Positions 1-7,822 of a stretch of 13,945 nucleotides of DNA are shown here, in pieces. Source of the stretch: an uncultured Lachnospiraceae bacterium (GTDB taxonomy: Bacteria; Bacillota; Clostridia; Lachnospirales; Lachnospiraceae); contig CAMWJQ010000046.1 in the NCBI GenBank assembly GCA_947174615.1, positions 1 to 13,945 of the forward strand, in the 5' to 3' direction. The stretch's first letter is position 1. The number at the start of each line of letters is the position of its first letter. The notes under the pieces were generated by a model. The model was not told where the DNA came from. It ran no database searches and saw nothing but the letters and a program-made list of their open reading frames with translations. The position numbers and the translations under genes were made by a program.

Positions 1-192
1 ATTATCATATTCGATGGAAAATCTCAATTATTTCTTATTGAAATGATTCCTAATGTAAAGTATGCAGTTGTCAAGGTACGCTTAACCTATTGTTATTAAG
101 TAATATATAAAATGCCAATTATATATTTCAAATTTAAATCTCTCCATGCTTTATGGCATACCACTCAATAATTCGAAAGTAATCTTGTATCT
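1..192. other. AT-rich tail region after the sugar operon, no gene
   Basis: There is no credible coding region here. The stretch is very AT-rich and lies downstream of the last gene of the minus-strand operon. I see no strong GC hairpin with a T-run that would be a convincing intrinsic terminator. It holds one copy of a 19-22 bp motif at 56-77 that recurs near 8.43 and 8.63 kb. A short open stretch reading leftward ends at about 135, but it has no start codon and no supporting signal. Confidence 0.6.
56..77 (+). repeat. Interspersed motif, copy A
   Basis: This copy reads TAAAGTATGcAgTTGTCAA followed by GGT. It matches copy B at 8625-8646 in 20 of 22 positions, and matches 18 of 19 positions of copy C at 8426-8444 (minus strand). 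It begins about 115 bp past the stop codon of the last operon gene. The function is unknown. It contains a TTGACA-like hexamer on the minus strand but no matching -10 box, so I do not call it a promoter. Confidence 0.6.
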
Positions 193-1119
193 TTATACAT
201 CGTGTTTTTGGATAAATGTCCTAATATCCATATAAAAATCCTCATAGTACTTCCTTATCTTCTCATCTGACCAATTCCACCAGGCAATCCTATTCAAAGC
301 CTCTATCTGTTCCTTTGTATATCGATATCTGATGATACGAGCCGGAACCCCTGCAACTATCGCATAATCTGGAATGTCTTTCGTAATCACAGCTCCTGCT
401 CCTGCAATTACACCGTTTCCAATTCGAGAAGAATTTGTAATAATAACATTTCTCCCCAACCATACATCATTTCCAATTGTTATTCTTTCAAGCTTGTAAT
501 TCTCTCCCTGGGGCTCAACTCCTGCAAAACACTCACTTCTTTGTTTCCAATCTTCCCAGATACTTTCATGAATCGTATCCTTTTTTCCACCACAATACAA
601 AAAAGGATGAGTTGAAACATACATGATAGGATGATTTTCCACAACATCCACACCTGCCGCAAAGCTACAAAATGCCCCAACTGACTCTACCAACCAATGA
701 TTACACAAGGTTCCATAGCTGTACTTTCCACATAGTGTTTTTTGCGCATGCCCTCCCACATTCTTTGTTAATTGTTTTTCTTCGAATTTATTTTCAAATA
801 TTTCAATCACACTATCATCTGGAAAATATTTTCTTAAATTACCGCGTACTTCTCTATAAAGCTCAACATTGGCACACGTAAATAAAACAATGTACTTTTC
901 CTTGTCTAATTTATTACAAAATTCCAGATTTTTAATATTAGAATTAAATTTTGAAAGCACATTATCAACTACATAGCTTTCTTTTATCCCGAAACTATCA
1001 TTTAGTATCTGTTTTGTTAATACTCCATTTTCTCCATAAGGATAAATAATAAAATCTTTTTTACCTAAACAGAGCGCTTCTTGAATTGTATTTCGTATCT
1101 TATGATAATTTGCTGCCAT
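193..1119 (-). CDS. CatB/XAT-type hexapeptide acetyltransferase with extra N-terminal domain
   Basis: This 308-residue cytoplasmic protein probably transfers an acetyl or acyl group to an amino-sugar nucleotide. The C-terminal half (about 125-270) is a left-handed beta-helix acyltransferase of the xenobiotic/CatB class. Visible signs are the STHPF segment with the likely catalytic His, then ITIGNDVWLG, IGAGAVITKDIPDYAIVAGVPARIIRYRY and a terminal W-W-W segment (AWWNWSDE). CatB-type enzymes are about 210 residues, so the first 115 or so are additional. They begin IIYPYGENGVLTKQIL, which resembles a small Rossmann-like nucleotide-binding fold such as those fused to sugar N-acetyltransferases. 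The start is supported by GGAG eight bases upstream. It is the last gene of the operon, 26 bp after the SDR gene. N-acetylation of the amino group installed by the upstream aminotransferases is the natural inference; the exact substrate cannot be read. Confidence 0.85.
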   Translation of the reverse strand: MAANYHKIRNTIQEALCLGKKDFIIYPYGENGVLTKQILNDSFGIKESYVVDNVLSKFNSNIKNLEFCNKLDKEKYIVLFTCANVELYREVRGNLRKYFPDDSVIEIFENKFEEKQLTKNVGGHAQKTLCGKYSYGTLCNHWLVESVGAFCSFAAGVDVVENHPIMYVSTHPFLYCGGKKDTIHESIWEDWKQRSECFAGVEPQGENYKLERITIGNDVWLGRNVIITNSSRIGNGVIAGAGAVITKDIPDYAIVAGVPARIIRYRYTKEQIEALNRIAWWNWSDEKIRKYYEDFYMDIRTFIQKHDV

Positions 1120-1145
1120 TTATTTCTCTCCGTAAAAACTTATAA

Positions 1146-2060
1146 TCAAAAGTTTGATCCATACATTTGATCTATAAATTCTATATACCCTTTCCTCTTC
1201 ACATCTCCCTGATGTTCTTTATACCATGCATATGATTTTTCTAATCCTTCCTGAAAAGGAAATGTATCTTTGATCAACTCTTCTTTCTGCATAGATACAT
1301 CCAGAATATGTTCATAATCATTGAAGCTAAAATAATTACTTTGATCAACATCCTTAGACACTTCAACAAATTGCGGAATCTTCCCCATAATCATATAACA
1401 TAATTCTACCCATTCCCGAATTGTATATAAATCTTCATTTCCCACATTGAAAATATGTGTTTGGGGATGTTTTTCCAAAATACTATCTATACAACTGCAT
1501 AAATCTTTGACATAAAAAAACTGTAGTTTCATATCTGCGTTTTCAGGCAAATAGAATTTTCTATTGAGCCTTGCGCATTCAAATACAAATGCTTCTCTAT
1601 AAAGATTATTCATTGGTCCATACAAATAAGACGGACGAAGTATATACGCATCTGGTACCTTCTTTAACAATTCCCGTTCTGCTTTTACTTTATTGCTTCC
1701 ATAGATCCCCCAATATTTGTTGTTACCAATCTGCTGATACTCTTGAAAAGGCTGTTGCAGCGTTTCAGGATAAACAGCACCCGAACTGATAAATATATAA
1801 TCTCGTATATTGCTCAATGCTTCTACCAAAAGCATAATGTCCTCACTGGTATACGAAGTGATGTCCAATACCACATCAAATTCGTACTTTTTTAAAGTAG
1901 TTCCAAGTTTATGCCGATCACCTTCTATCAATATTGTTCCTTCTGATTGTGAATGACGATTTCTATTCAGTACATAAACTTCATCTCCCCGAGCCACATA
2001 ATACTCTGCTACATACTTACTTACAAATATTGTTCCTCCTGTTACTAAAATCTTTTTCAT
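1146..2060 (-). CDS. NAD-dependent epimerase/dehydratase (extended SDR)
   Basis: This 304-residue nucleotide-sugar dehydratase, reductase or epimerase belongs to the extended short-chain dehydrogenase family. The N-terminus KKILVTGGTIFVSKYVAEYY is a dinucleotide-binding segment in the GGTxFVS variant form. An ISSGAVY strand and a Y-G-S-N-K motif (YxxxK catalytic pair, near residue 125) follow, then the substrate-side RPSYLYGP segment. I start at ATG 2060 because MKKILVTGG begins the fold and an AGGT-type ribosome site precedes it. An in-frame ATG at 2099 would overlap the preceding gene and add 13 poorly matching residues. The stop of the upstream aminotransferase lies 10 bp before this start, so the two are cotranscribed. 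It probably alters the keto or deoxy sugar that the aminotransferases use, but order and substrate are not determined. Confidence 0.85.
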   Translation of the reverse strand: MKKILVTGGTIFVSKYVAEYYVARGDEVYVLNRNRHSQSEGTILIEGDRHKLGTTLKKYEFDVVLDITSYTSEDIMLLVEALSNIRDYIFISSGAVYPETLQQPFQEYQQIGNNKYWGIYGSNKVKAERELLKKVPDAYILRPSYLYGPMNNLYREAFVFECARLNRKFYLPENADMKLQFFYVKDLCSCIDSILEKHPQTHIFNVGNEDLYTIREWVELCYMIMGKIPQFVEVSKDVDQSNYFSFNDYEHILDVSMQKEELIKDTFPFQEGLEKSYAWYKEHQGDVKRKGYIEFIDQMYGSNF

Positions 2061-2070
2061 TGTCTTTACC

Positions 2071-3204
2071 TCAGCACTTCTCTTCACCATAAAACTCAAT
2101 CACTGACTCTGATACCATTTTTATATCTTCATCTGTCAGTCTCAAATGAAAAGGTAGAGAAACGGCATTTTTACTATAAAAATCAGCATTGGGACAGGTT
2201 TCTCTGGCATAATGATATAATCGATATTGCGTATTATCCAAATAGTGCAGCCCCGCATAAATATCTCTTGATTCTAAAAAAGCGATGAGCGCATCTCTCT
2301 CCGGTACAACAATTTGAAAAAGCCATTGTGCGGAATAACAATTTTGAGGTACTCGTATATATTTTATGCGATCGCACTCTTTCAGATTTTGAAAATATTT
2401 ATCTGCAATTTCATGTCTCATCTTTACATCCGAATCCAAATGAGCAAATTGTGCTAATGCTATTGATGCCATAATGTCATTTCCAAAATAACTCCCACCC
2501 AAGTCTACTACATCAAAGTACCAACGCTGTGTATTATCATCAGACCAAGGTGTTCGTGTTTTATCCATTCCAACCCATGCCTTTATTCGAATCTTTTTGG
2601 CAATCTCTTTATCATTACAGCATACCATTCCAGCATCCGCTGTTGATAACACCTTTGTTGATTGGAACGAATATATTGCAATATCTACCAATTCCTCCAT
2701 ATGAATGCCTTTTATTTTTGTTCCAGACATATGAGCTGCATCTACTAGCAGTTTTAAACCTGATTTCCTGCATAATTCAGCTATTTCTTCCAAGTCACCG
2801 CTATTTCCGCCTATTCCAACGAAAATAACCGCCTTTGTTCTTTTTGTTATTTTGTCTTTTACGGATTCTGGATCCAGACATAACGTATCATTTACATCTG
2901 CAAAGACTGCGTTTAAACCTGCTGACAAAATGGCATGATTTGTTGATACAAAAGTCAGTGGCGTTGTAATAATTTCATCATTATCCTGCCAGCCATATAA
3001 TTCCTTCATTGATTTAAATGACAGTTCCAAGCCTGCTGTCGCCGAATTTAGAAAAACCGTATATGGATACCCTGTATACTCAGCCCACTTTTCTTCAAAC
3101 TCTGCCATTTTCTCCCCTGGACCTGTCCATCCTTTCTGCAAACATTCTTTTATTCCGTTTAAACACTCATCAACGTAAAACACAGGCGAAAATAAACTGA
3201 TCAT
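2071..3204 (-). CDS. DegT/DnrJ/EryC1/StrS aminotransferase
   Basis: This 377-residue PLP-dependent sugar aminotransferase has the usual family length. It transfers an amino group, usually from glutamate, to a keto sugar nucleotide. Visible features are the N-terminal GWTGPGEKMAEFEEKWAEY segment, the cofactor-phosphate region around NSATAGLEL (53-61), the LVDAAH motif with Asp155 facing the PLP ring nitrogen, and SFQSTKVL with the Schiff-base Lys184. The residues after the lysine read STADAGMV rather than the commoner G-G-G pattern, so it is a divergent branch. It is clearly different from the other aminotransferase in this operon. The start at 3204 has GGAG ten bases upstream. It sits between the WbqC-like gene (34 bp gap) and the SDR gene (10 bp gap). 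The sugar position it aminates cannot be stated from the sequence. Confidence 0.88.
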   Translation of the reverse strand: MISLFSPVFYVDECLNGIKECLQKGWTGPGEKMAEFEEKWAEYTGYPYTVFLNSATAGLELSFKSMKELYGWQDNDEIITTPLTFVSTNHAILSAGLNAVFADVNDTLCLDPESVKDKITKRTKAVIFVGIGGNSGDLEEIAELCRKSGLKLLVDAAHMSGTKIKGIHMEELVDIAIYSFQSTKVLSTADAGMVCCNDKEIAKKIRIKAWVGMDKTRTPWSDDNTQRWYFDVVDLGGSYFGNDIMASIALAQFAHLDSDVKMRHEIADKYFQNLKECDRIKYIRVPQNCYSAQWLFQIVVPERDALIAFLESRDIYAGLHYLDNTQYRLYHYARETCPNADFYSKNAVSLPFHLRLTDEDIKMVSESVIEFYGEEKC

Positions 3205-3238
3205 ATTCCATCATCTCCTCTCATACACTCTCTATGAA

Positions 3239-3964
3239 TTATATTATTTGATATTTACCAAGCAATCTTTTTACATCTTCTGCATGATTATGCATCATCA
3301 CATCTATAATCGACAAATTAGATATGTGTTTGCTGCTATATTGTCTATAAGATATATCTTCCATCTTTATAAATCCCAACATCTTATTTCTATCTGCAAA
3401 AATGTTCCTGTGATATAGAGACATTCCGCCAATTGCATTGATATAATAATCCTCTCCAAAATAATCACACAAAAAAATCACTCTCTGTTCATAATCCAAT
3501 TCACAAAACCTATTTCTAAATTCTTCATCCTCTATAATATCAGTGCATGTTATATTGGATGTAATTCCTAAATATTGGGCGATAAGATAACACGCATTCA
3601 TGTTAAAATACGCAACATTCTCATTCTGAAATTGAAGCGCCTTATCAATTACACAATATGCCTCTTCAAAATAAGGTGCCCTTTTATAATTCTGAAAAAG
3701 AATATTTCTTAACTTATCACAATCTTTCTTCAAACTGCTATAGTATCTCTGATTGATATTTTTCCTGTAATCATCTCTTGCAACAGAAAAGGTAAAATAA
3801 CCTGTTTCATTCTTTTTAAAATCAGTAAATACTCTATTTCTATTTACCCAGCCTCTTTTTATGTATTGGAGATTACCGCAGAACACATACGTTTGTACAC
3901 AATTCATCAATTGGAAATACCCTAAATACGGAAATAAATATGGCTGCATTGCCCCCAGTGACAT
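3239..3964 (-). CDS. WbqC-like family protein
   Basis: This protein of about 241 residues is recognised from its N-terminus, MQPYLFPYLGYFQLMN, which is the hallmark of the WbqC-like family found in O-antigen, capsule and nucleotide-sugar clusters. Further signs are the RGWVNRNR segment and a conserved tail with YRQYSSKHISNLSIIDVMM and the closing LLGKYQII. The biochemical role of the family is poorly defined. It is repeatedly linked to amino-deoxy sugar assembly, possibly as an acyl or aminoacyl modifying enzyme. I prefer ATG 3964 because GAGG lies eight bases upstream and the distance to MQPY matches the family. ATG 3970 overlaps the previous stop as ATGA but is only three bases from that GAGG. 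It is tightly placed between the two aminotransferase genes, so all three are one transcript. Confidence 0.85.
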   Translation of the reverse strand: MSLGAMQPYLFPYLGYFQLMNCVQTYVFCGNLQYIKRGWVNRNRVFTDFKKNETGYFTFSVARDDYRKNINQRYYSSLKKDCDKLRNILFQNYKRAPYFEEAYCVIDKALQFQNENVAYFNMNACYLIAQYLGITSNITCTDIIEDEEFRNRFCELDYEQRVIFLCDYFGEDYYINAIGGMSLYHRNIFADRNKMLGFIKMEDISYRQYSSKHISNLSIIDVMMHNHAEDVKRLLGKYQII

Positions 3965-3966
3965 TC

Positions 3967-5100
3967 TCATTCCCTCTTTAATTTCTTACTTATAATATCC
4001 ACAATTCGTTCAATATCCCCTGCATCCATCCCCGCATATAAAGGCAGTACAATGATATTGGCAGACAGCTCTCTTGCTACATCTAAACTGATTTTTTTGT
4101 ATTTATTTTTAAAACACGCCTGGTCCGATGTTAATGGATAAAAATATTTACGTGAATGTATATTTTCCTGTTTGAGGCAGTTATACAAATCATCCCTTTT
4201 TAATGGAAAAGCTTCATCAACTAAAATTGGAAAATATGCATAGTTATTTGTCGCATACTTGTTTTCTGTCCAAAAATGAATCCCTTTCACTTTTTCAAGC
4301 TCTTTTTTATACAGTTCCGCACATTTTTTTCTCTCTGCTAACACTGAATGAATATGTCTTAGATTACACAATCCCATAATCGCAGCAAATTCATTCATCT
4401 TCGCATTCGCCCCAACGGATACTACGAGTTCTTCCCCTCTGATGCCAAAATTTTTGAGATTATACAATCGTTCATAGAGCTCATGCTGCGAAAACGCCAC
4501 GGCGCCTCCTTCGATGGTATTATATACTTTTGTGGCGTGAAAGCTGAATACAGATGCATCTCCGTAACTTCCGATCCCTTTTCCTTTATATTTCACACCG
4601 AACGCGTGCGCGGCATCATAGATTACCTTAAGGCTGTACCGCTCTGCAATCTCTTGAATTTTCTCTACATTGCACACATTGCCATAGACGTGAACTGGCA
4701 GAATCGCCACTGTTTTCTCTGTAATCAAATTTTCAATCTTTGTCTCATCCATTGTCCCATCACTTGCCTTCACATCACAAAACACTGGCTGTAAATGGTT
4801 GCGTACAATCGCATGTGTTGTTGAGATAAAGGTAAACGGCGTCGTAATCACTTCGGAACCTTTTGGAAATCCAAATGCCTGTATTGTCATTTCCAGTGCC
4901 ATATGTCCATTTACCATGAGTGATAATTCGGGCACATCAAGATACCGTTTTAACTCATTTTCAAGCTCTATGTGATACTTTCCCATATTTGTCAGCCAAT
5001 GACTGTCCCAAAGCGGTTTAATCGCCTCTATATATTCCTCATAGGGCGGCATTGATGACTGAGTTACGAAAATGGCTTTTTCATCCTGTGTTGTCCTCAT
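3967..5100 (-). CDS. VioA-like dTDP-4-dehydro-6-deoxyhexose aminotransferase (DegT family)
   Basis: This 377-residue PLP aminotransferase resembles the VioA/DesI branch, which makes dTDP-4-amino-4,6-dideoxyglucose from the 4-keto sugar. Diagnostic stretches are the N-terminal FVTQSSMPPYEEYI and WDSHWLTNMGKY, ITTPFTFISTTHAIVRN, PVHVYGN, the YDAAHAFGVK motif with Asp162 for the PLP nitrogen, and FSFHATKVYNTIEGGA with Schiff-base Lys191. The assignment to VioA rather than another 4-aminotransferase is recognition by motif only. Its ribosome site CAGGAG overlaps the stop codon of the secreted-protein gene upstream (three bases between stop and start), so translation is probably coupled. No rmlA or rmlB homologue is in the window, so the dTDP-4-keto-6-deoxyglucose precursor must come from elsewhere. 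Confidence 0.88.
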   Translation of the reverse strand: MRTTQDEKAIFVTQSSMPPYEEYIEAIKPLWDSHWLTNMGKYHIELENELKRYLDVPELSLMVNGHMALEMTIQAFGFPKGSEVITTPFTFISTTHAIVRNHLQPVFCDVKASDGTMDETKIENLITEKTVAILPVHVYGNVCNVEKIQEIAERYSLKVIYDAAHAFGVKYKGKGIGSYGDASVFSFHATKVYNTIEGGAVAFSQHELYERLYNLKNFGIRGEELVVSVGANAKMNEFAAIMGLCNLRHIHSVLAERKKCAELYKKELEKVKGIHFWTENKYATNNYAYFPILVDEAFPLKRDDLYNCLKQENIHSRKYFYPLTSDQACFKNKYKKISLDVARELSANIIVLPLYAGMDAGDIERIVDIISKKLKRE

Positions 5101-5103
5101 GTT

Positions 5104-6516
5104 TCACTCCTGACTCACACGGTCTGTCTCAATCATATTCTCTGTATTTTCTGTGTGCGTCTCCTGCTCTTCTTTCGATTCGGTGGCATTTTCCATATTT
5201 CTATCCTCTGTCTGTGTCTCCTGCTCTTCTTTCGATTCGGTGGCATTTTCCATATTTCTATCCTCTGTCTGTGTCTCCTGCTCTTCTTCTGTATTCATGT
5301 CTGTATCCTTTGCACAGGTTTCCTGCTCTTCTGTATTGCTGTCTATGTCTTTCGTCTGTGTCTCCTGCTCTTCTTCTGTGTTTGTGCCTGTATCCTCTTC
5401 TGTATCCTCTGTCTGTTCCAGAGTATGCGCTTCTTCTGCGCATACGATCTCATAATCAAAGCTGACAATGATATCTCCATCTTCCCACTCAATATTCGTG
5501 TTCGCATTCATTGTCCCCGTAAAATAAAACATCCCTGTACTTCCTGGATTCAGCGCGGCAAATTCATTGTTCTCATCATATTCTGCTGCCTTTAACAGCA
5601 GAACCTCTTCATCCGGTGATCCTTCTATTACCTTCAATACCTTTTCTGTGTGTTCTGTCTCATTTTTCCAGACCAGCTCCACATTTAATTTCTTTACAGT
5701 AGAATAATCTTCTGTAATTGCATCCTCAGAAAATTCATATTGACTCTCTATTGAGCTGCAATGAATTTCTATATTCTTAATTTTGATTGCAGCATCTGTG
5801 TTTCCATAATTTTCTACAATATACTGTTCAGAGAAAATCTGTCCTTTCCCGCTTAGATTTCCCGGATCTAAGTACGCATTTGTACTTGCAGGAAGTGAGA
5901 CATTAAATATAGGAGCAGCTTCTGTTACTTCTGTACTTTCTTCTTGGTTTTCTTCTGACAGTGCTGTGCTTCCTGTATCGATATCTGTTATCGTTTCTGT
6001 ATTGTCATCTACGACTTCATTGACTATTTCTTCGTCGTTTTCTTTTGTTAATTCGGTGGTATTTTCATCGCTTTCTCTTGTCGATTCTGTAGTATTTTCG
6101 TCACTTTCTTTTGTTGATTCTATGGTATTTTCATCGCTTTCTCTTGTTAATTCTGTAGTATTTTCATCGCTTTCTTCTTCGTTCTCTCCTGTCGATTCTG
6201 TGATTTCTTCGTCACTTGTTTCCGGCTGACCTATCGTTCCTTCGCTGCCTGTTTCTGGCTGACTAACCAATTCTGACGTTTCCTGACTTATCAGTTCTTT
6301 GTCACTTATCTGGGGACTGTTAACCGCTTCTGCTGTTTCCTGACTGATCTCTATATTTGCCGTATCGCTTTCCTGCAATGTCTCTGTGATGTTCACATTT
6401 TCAGAACGATTCGTGTTTTCTTCTGCACCCGTTTCTGTCGGGGAAATTTCTTCTAACACGCTGACGCTTTGATTCAGCAGTACAACACTTAATATCAATG
6501 CCATAATTCTCTGCAT
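5104..6516 (-). CDS. Secreted Ser/Thr/Glu-rich repeat protein with WxxxD/Y-type domain
   Basis: This 470-residue protein has no named family I can identify. The start at 6516 has a strong GGAGG; the longer reading from 6558 lacks one. The N-terminus (MQRIMALILSVVLLNQSVSV) is a short signal peptide. Residues about 25-195 are low-complexity Ser/Thr/Glu, including four 11-residue repeats based on ESDENTTEsTr. Residues about 199-358 form a folded domain that begins FNVSLPAS, contains ENYGNTDAAIKIKNIEI and ends IEWEDGDIIVSFDYEI (Trp344). This domain resembles one in the secreted protein encoded at 6629-7708. The C-terminal 110 residues are Glu/Thr repeats, including a perfect 57-bp duplication. 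There is no LPXTG motif or C-terminal membrane segment. It heads the operon and is coupled to the aminotransferase gene, so it may be the acceptor of the sugar the operon makes. That role is inference. Confidence 0.8.
   Translation of the reverse strand: MQRIMALILSVVLLNQSVSVLEEISPTETGAEENTNRSENVNITETLQESDTANIEISQETAEAVNSPQISDKELISQETSELVSQPETGSEGTIGQPETSDEEITESTGENEEESDENTTELTRESDENTIESTKESDENTTESTRESDENTTELTKENDEEIVNEVVDDNTETITDIDTGSTALSEENQEESTEVTEAAPIFNVSLPASTNAYLDPGNLSGKGQIFSEQYIVENYGNTDAAIKIKNIEIHCSSIESQYEFSEDAITEDYSTVKKLNVELVWKNETEHTEKVLKVIEGSPDEEVLLLKAAEYDENNEFAALNPGSTGMFYFTGTMNANTNIEWEDGDIIVSFDYEIVCAEEAHTLEQTEDTEEDTGTNTEEEQETQTKDIDSNTEEQETCAKDTDMNTEEEQETQTEDRNMENATESKEEQETQTEDRNMENATESKEEQETHTENTENMIETDRVSQE
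5161..5274 (-). repeat. Perfect 57-bp tandem duplication in the coding region
   Basis: Bases 5161-5217 and 5218-5274 are identical, and the first part of a third copy continues from 5275 before diverging. The unit encodes 19 residues (EEQETQTEDRNMENATESK) in the C-terminal tail of the secreted protein. Its length is a multiple of three, so gain or loss of units keeps the frame. Identity at synonymous positions suggests a recent duplication. Confidence 0.92.
6041..6173 (-). repeat. 33-bp imperfect tandem repeats (four 11-residue units)
   Basis: The N-terminal low-complexity part of the secreted protein holds four consecutive 33-bp units. They encode ESDENTTELTR, ESDENTIESTK, ESDENTTESTR and ESDENTTELTK, followed by a decayed fifth (ENDEEIV). 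The copies differ at several synonymous and non-synonymous sites, so they are older than the 57-bp duplication at the other end of the gene. Confidence 0.88.
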
Positions 6517-6559
6517 AATATCCTCCTCTTTCCCTCCACTATCCGCTATGCAATACATA

Positions 6560-6604
6560 TATCATCTAAACAAACCAAACAGGCACGGCAGAGATGCCTG
6601 TTTG
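6560..6604 (-). terminator. Intrinsic terminator of the secreted-protein gene 6629-7708
   Basis: There is a perfect 10-bp stem (CAAACAGGCA at 6576-6585 pairing with 6595-6604) and a 9-base loop. In the minus-strand transcript it is followed by a U-rich stretch (GTTTGTTTAGATGATA). It sits 24 bp after the stop of the upstream gene. It separates that gene from the following six-gene operon, which should have its own promoter or depend on read-through. Confidence 0.8.
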
Positions 6605-6628
6605 AGTTCCTTCCAAAAATATGAAATT

Positions 6629-7708
6629 TTAGCTAACTGTCAATGTTGTGACAACAACACGTCCATCTGACAATACAACTGCTATATCATGTGTTGCTTT
6701 TGTTGCAACCAGCTTGCCAAGTGCATCTAATGTTGCATCATCCTTATCAATTGTGATCTTCGCGTTTGTCTGTGTTGGATTTGTAGTATCAGCAACATAT
6801 TCAATCTTAGCACCTTCAAAAATAACATCATCCGGTGTGAGTGCTTCATCATGAAGCGCTACACCTAATACAGTAGCTTCTCCCACATTCTTAATCTCAA
6901 TTGTTACATCAGCTTTGTTTGCTGAATCAAATGCAACTGCTGCTGCTGTAAGCGGAGTGATTACTAATGGCTCACTTGCCTTCACATCATATACCATAGT
7001 CACTGCAATATCATCCGCTTTCCAGGCAGCAGCAATATTTGCTGTACCTGTAACTGCAAATGAACCAACTTTAGCTGATACCTTTGTTGCATCAGATGAA
7101 AATGTTGCCCCCGCAGTAGTATCAGTAGTTGTAGGTGCAGCAATATCTATCGAGAGCTTTGAGCCATATGATGTAATTGGTACAGACTGTTTCGGTGTCG
7201 TATAAACGGCTGCTGCATCTGCTTCAAACTTTGTAAAATCCAGCCTCATATCAGAATCAAACTCCGCGCCTGCCGCTACAGCCTTCATTGTAGCTGCTGT
7301 CTGTGCCTCTGACAGATTTAAGTTGATCTTCTTCACTGTCGATGTCTTATCTGCTGTAAAAGTATTATACTCTGTAATTACATCTTTACCCTTCTTTGTA
7401 ATCTGTGCCTGTACAGTCACATTTACCGGAATCCCCTTATCATTCTCAACATCTACAGATGCATTCCAGATATCTATGCTGTTCGATGCAACTTCAAATT
7501 TTCCAACACCTGTCTCACTAGATTTTGCTAACGGATTTATCTGGACATCAGCCTTTAACGGAACCTGAATCGTAAGTTTTGGTGAGTAAACACCAAACGA
7601 TGTCTCAAATGTACCTCCCTGAGCATATGCCGGTGTAGAGAAAACCGGTACGCAGAGCGTTGTTGCCAGTGCCAAGGCTGCAGCCTTTTTCATAGTTCTA
7701 GATCTCAT
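6629..7708 (-). CDS. Secreted surface protein, unknown family
   Basis: This protein of about 359 residues has a classical signal peptide: basic start MRSRTMKK, a hydrophobic AAALALATTLCVPVF core and likely cleavage after TPAYA. I choose ATG 7708; a TTG at 7714 is also in frame but lies only four bases from the AGGAGG. The mature protein is rich in Ala, Thr, Asp and Val and has no cysteine, LPXTG or C-terminal anchor. The first domain (to about residue 245) runs from a LTIQVPLKADVQINPLA segment to AAWKADDIAVTMVYDV (Trp229) and resembles the domain in the 5104-6516 protein. The last 110 or so residues look like an Ig-like beta domain (VTIEIKNVGEATV and similar strands). The gene ends in a strong terminator and follows a membrane-protein gene. 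A wall- or S-layer-associated structural role is plausible but unproven. Confidence 0.8.
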   Translation of the reverse strand: MRSRTMKKAAALALATTLCVPVFSTPAYAQGGTFETSFGVYSPKLTIQVPLKADVQINPLAKSSETGVGKFEVASNSIDIWNASVDVENDKGIPVNVTVQAQITKKGKDVITEYNTFTADKTSTVKKINLNLSEAQTAATMKAVAAGAEFDSDMRLDFTKFEADAAAVYTTPKQSVPITSYGSKLSIDIAAPTTTDTTAGATFSSDATKVSAKVGSFAVTGTANIAAAWKADDIAVTMVYDVKASEPLVITPLTAAAVAFDSANKADVTIEIKNVGEATVLGVALHDEALTPDDVIFEGAKIEYVADTTNPTQTNAKITIDKDDATLDALGKLVATKATHDIAVVLSDGRVVVTTLTVS

Positions 7709-7822
7709 AATCAAAATACCTCCTTGTATTATATGTTTTATCTATGTATATCACAGAAAACACATGATAATATCTGCCGTCTTATCAGCATTCATCCGTG
7801 GACATACCGCTCATATCACCTT

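Noticed and set aside
135..192. Short minus-strand open stretch after the acetyltransferase stop that reads like a protein C-terminus
   Set aside because: It has no start codon or ribosome site and spans under 25 codons; there is no homology I can name.
5052..5595. Long plus-strand open frames rich in Ser, Cys and Leu over the repeat region
   Set aside because: They are antisense reflections of the Glu/Thr repeat coding sequence. They have no ribosome site, and the minus-strand gene has signal peptide, start and operon support.
7728..7733. Perfect TATAAT on the minus strand just before the secreted-protein gene 6629-7708
   Set aside because: Transcription would begin inside the AGGAGG ribosome site, and no acceptable -35 lies 16-18 bp upstream. 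It is probably chance in AT-rich DNA.
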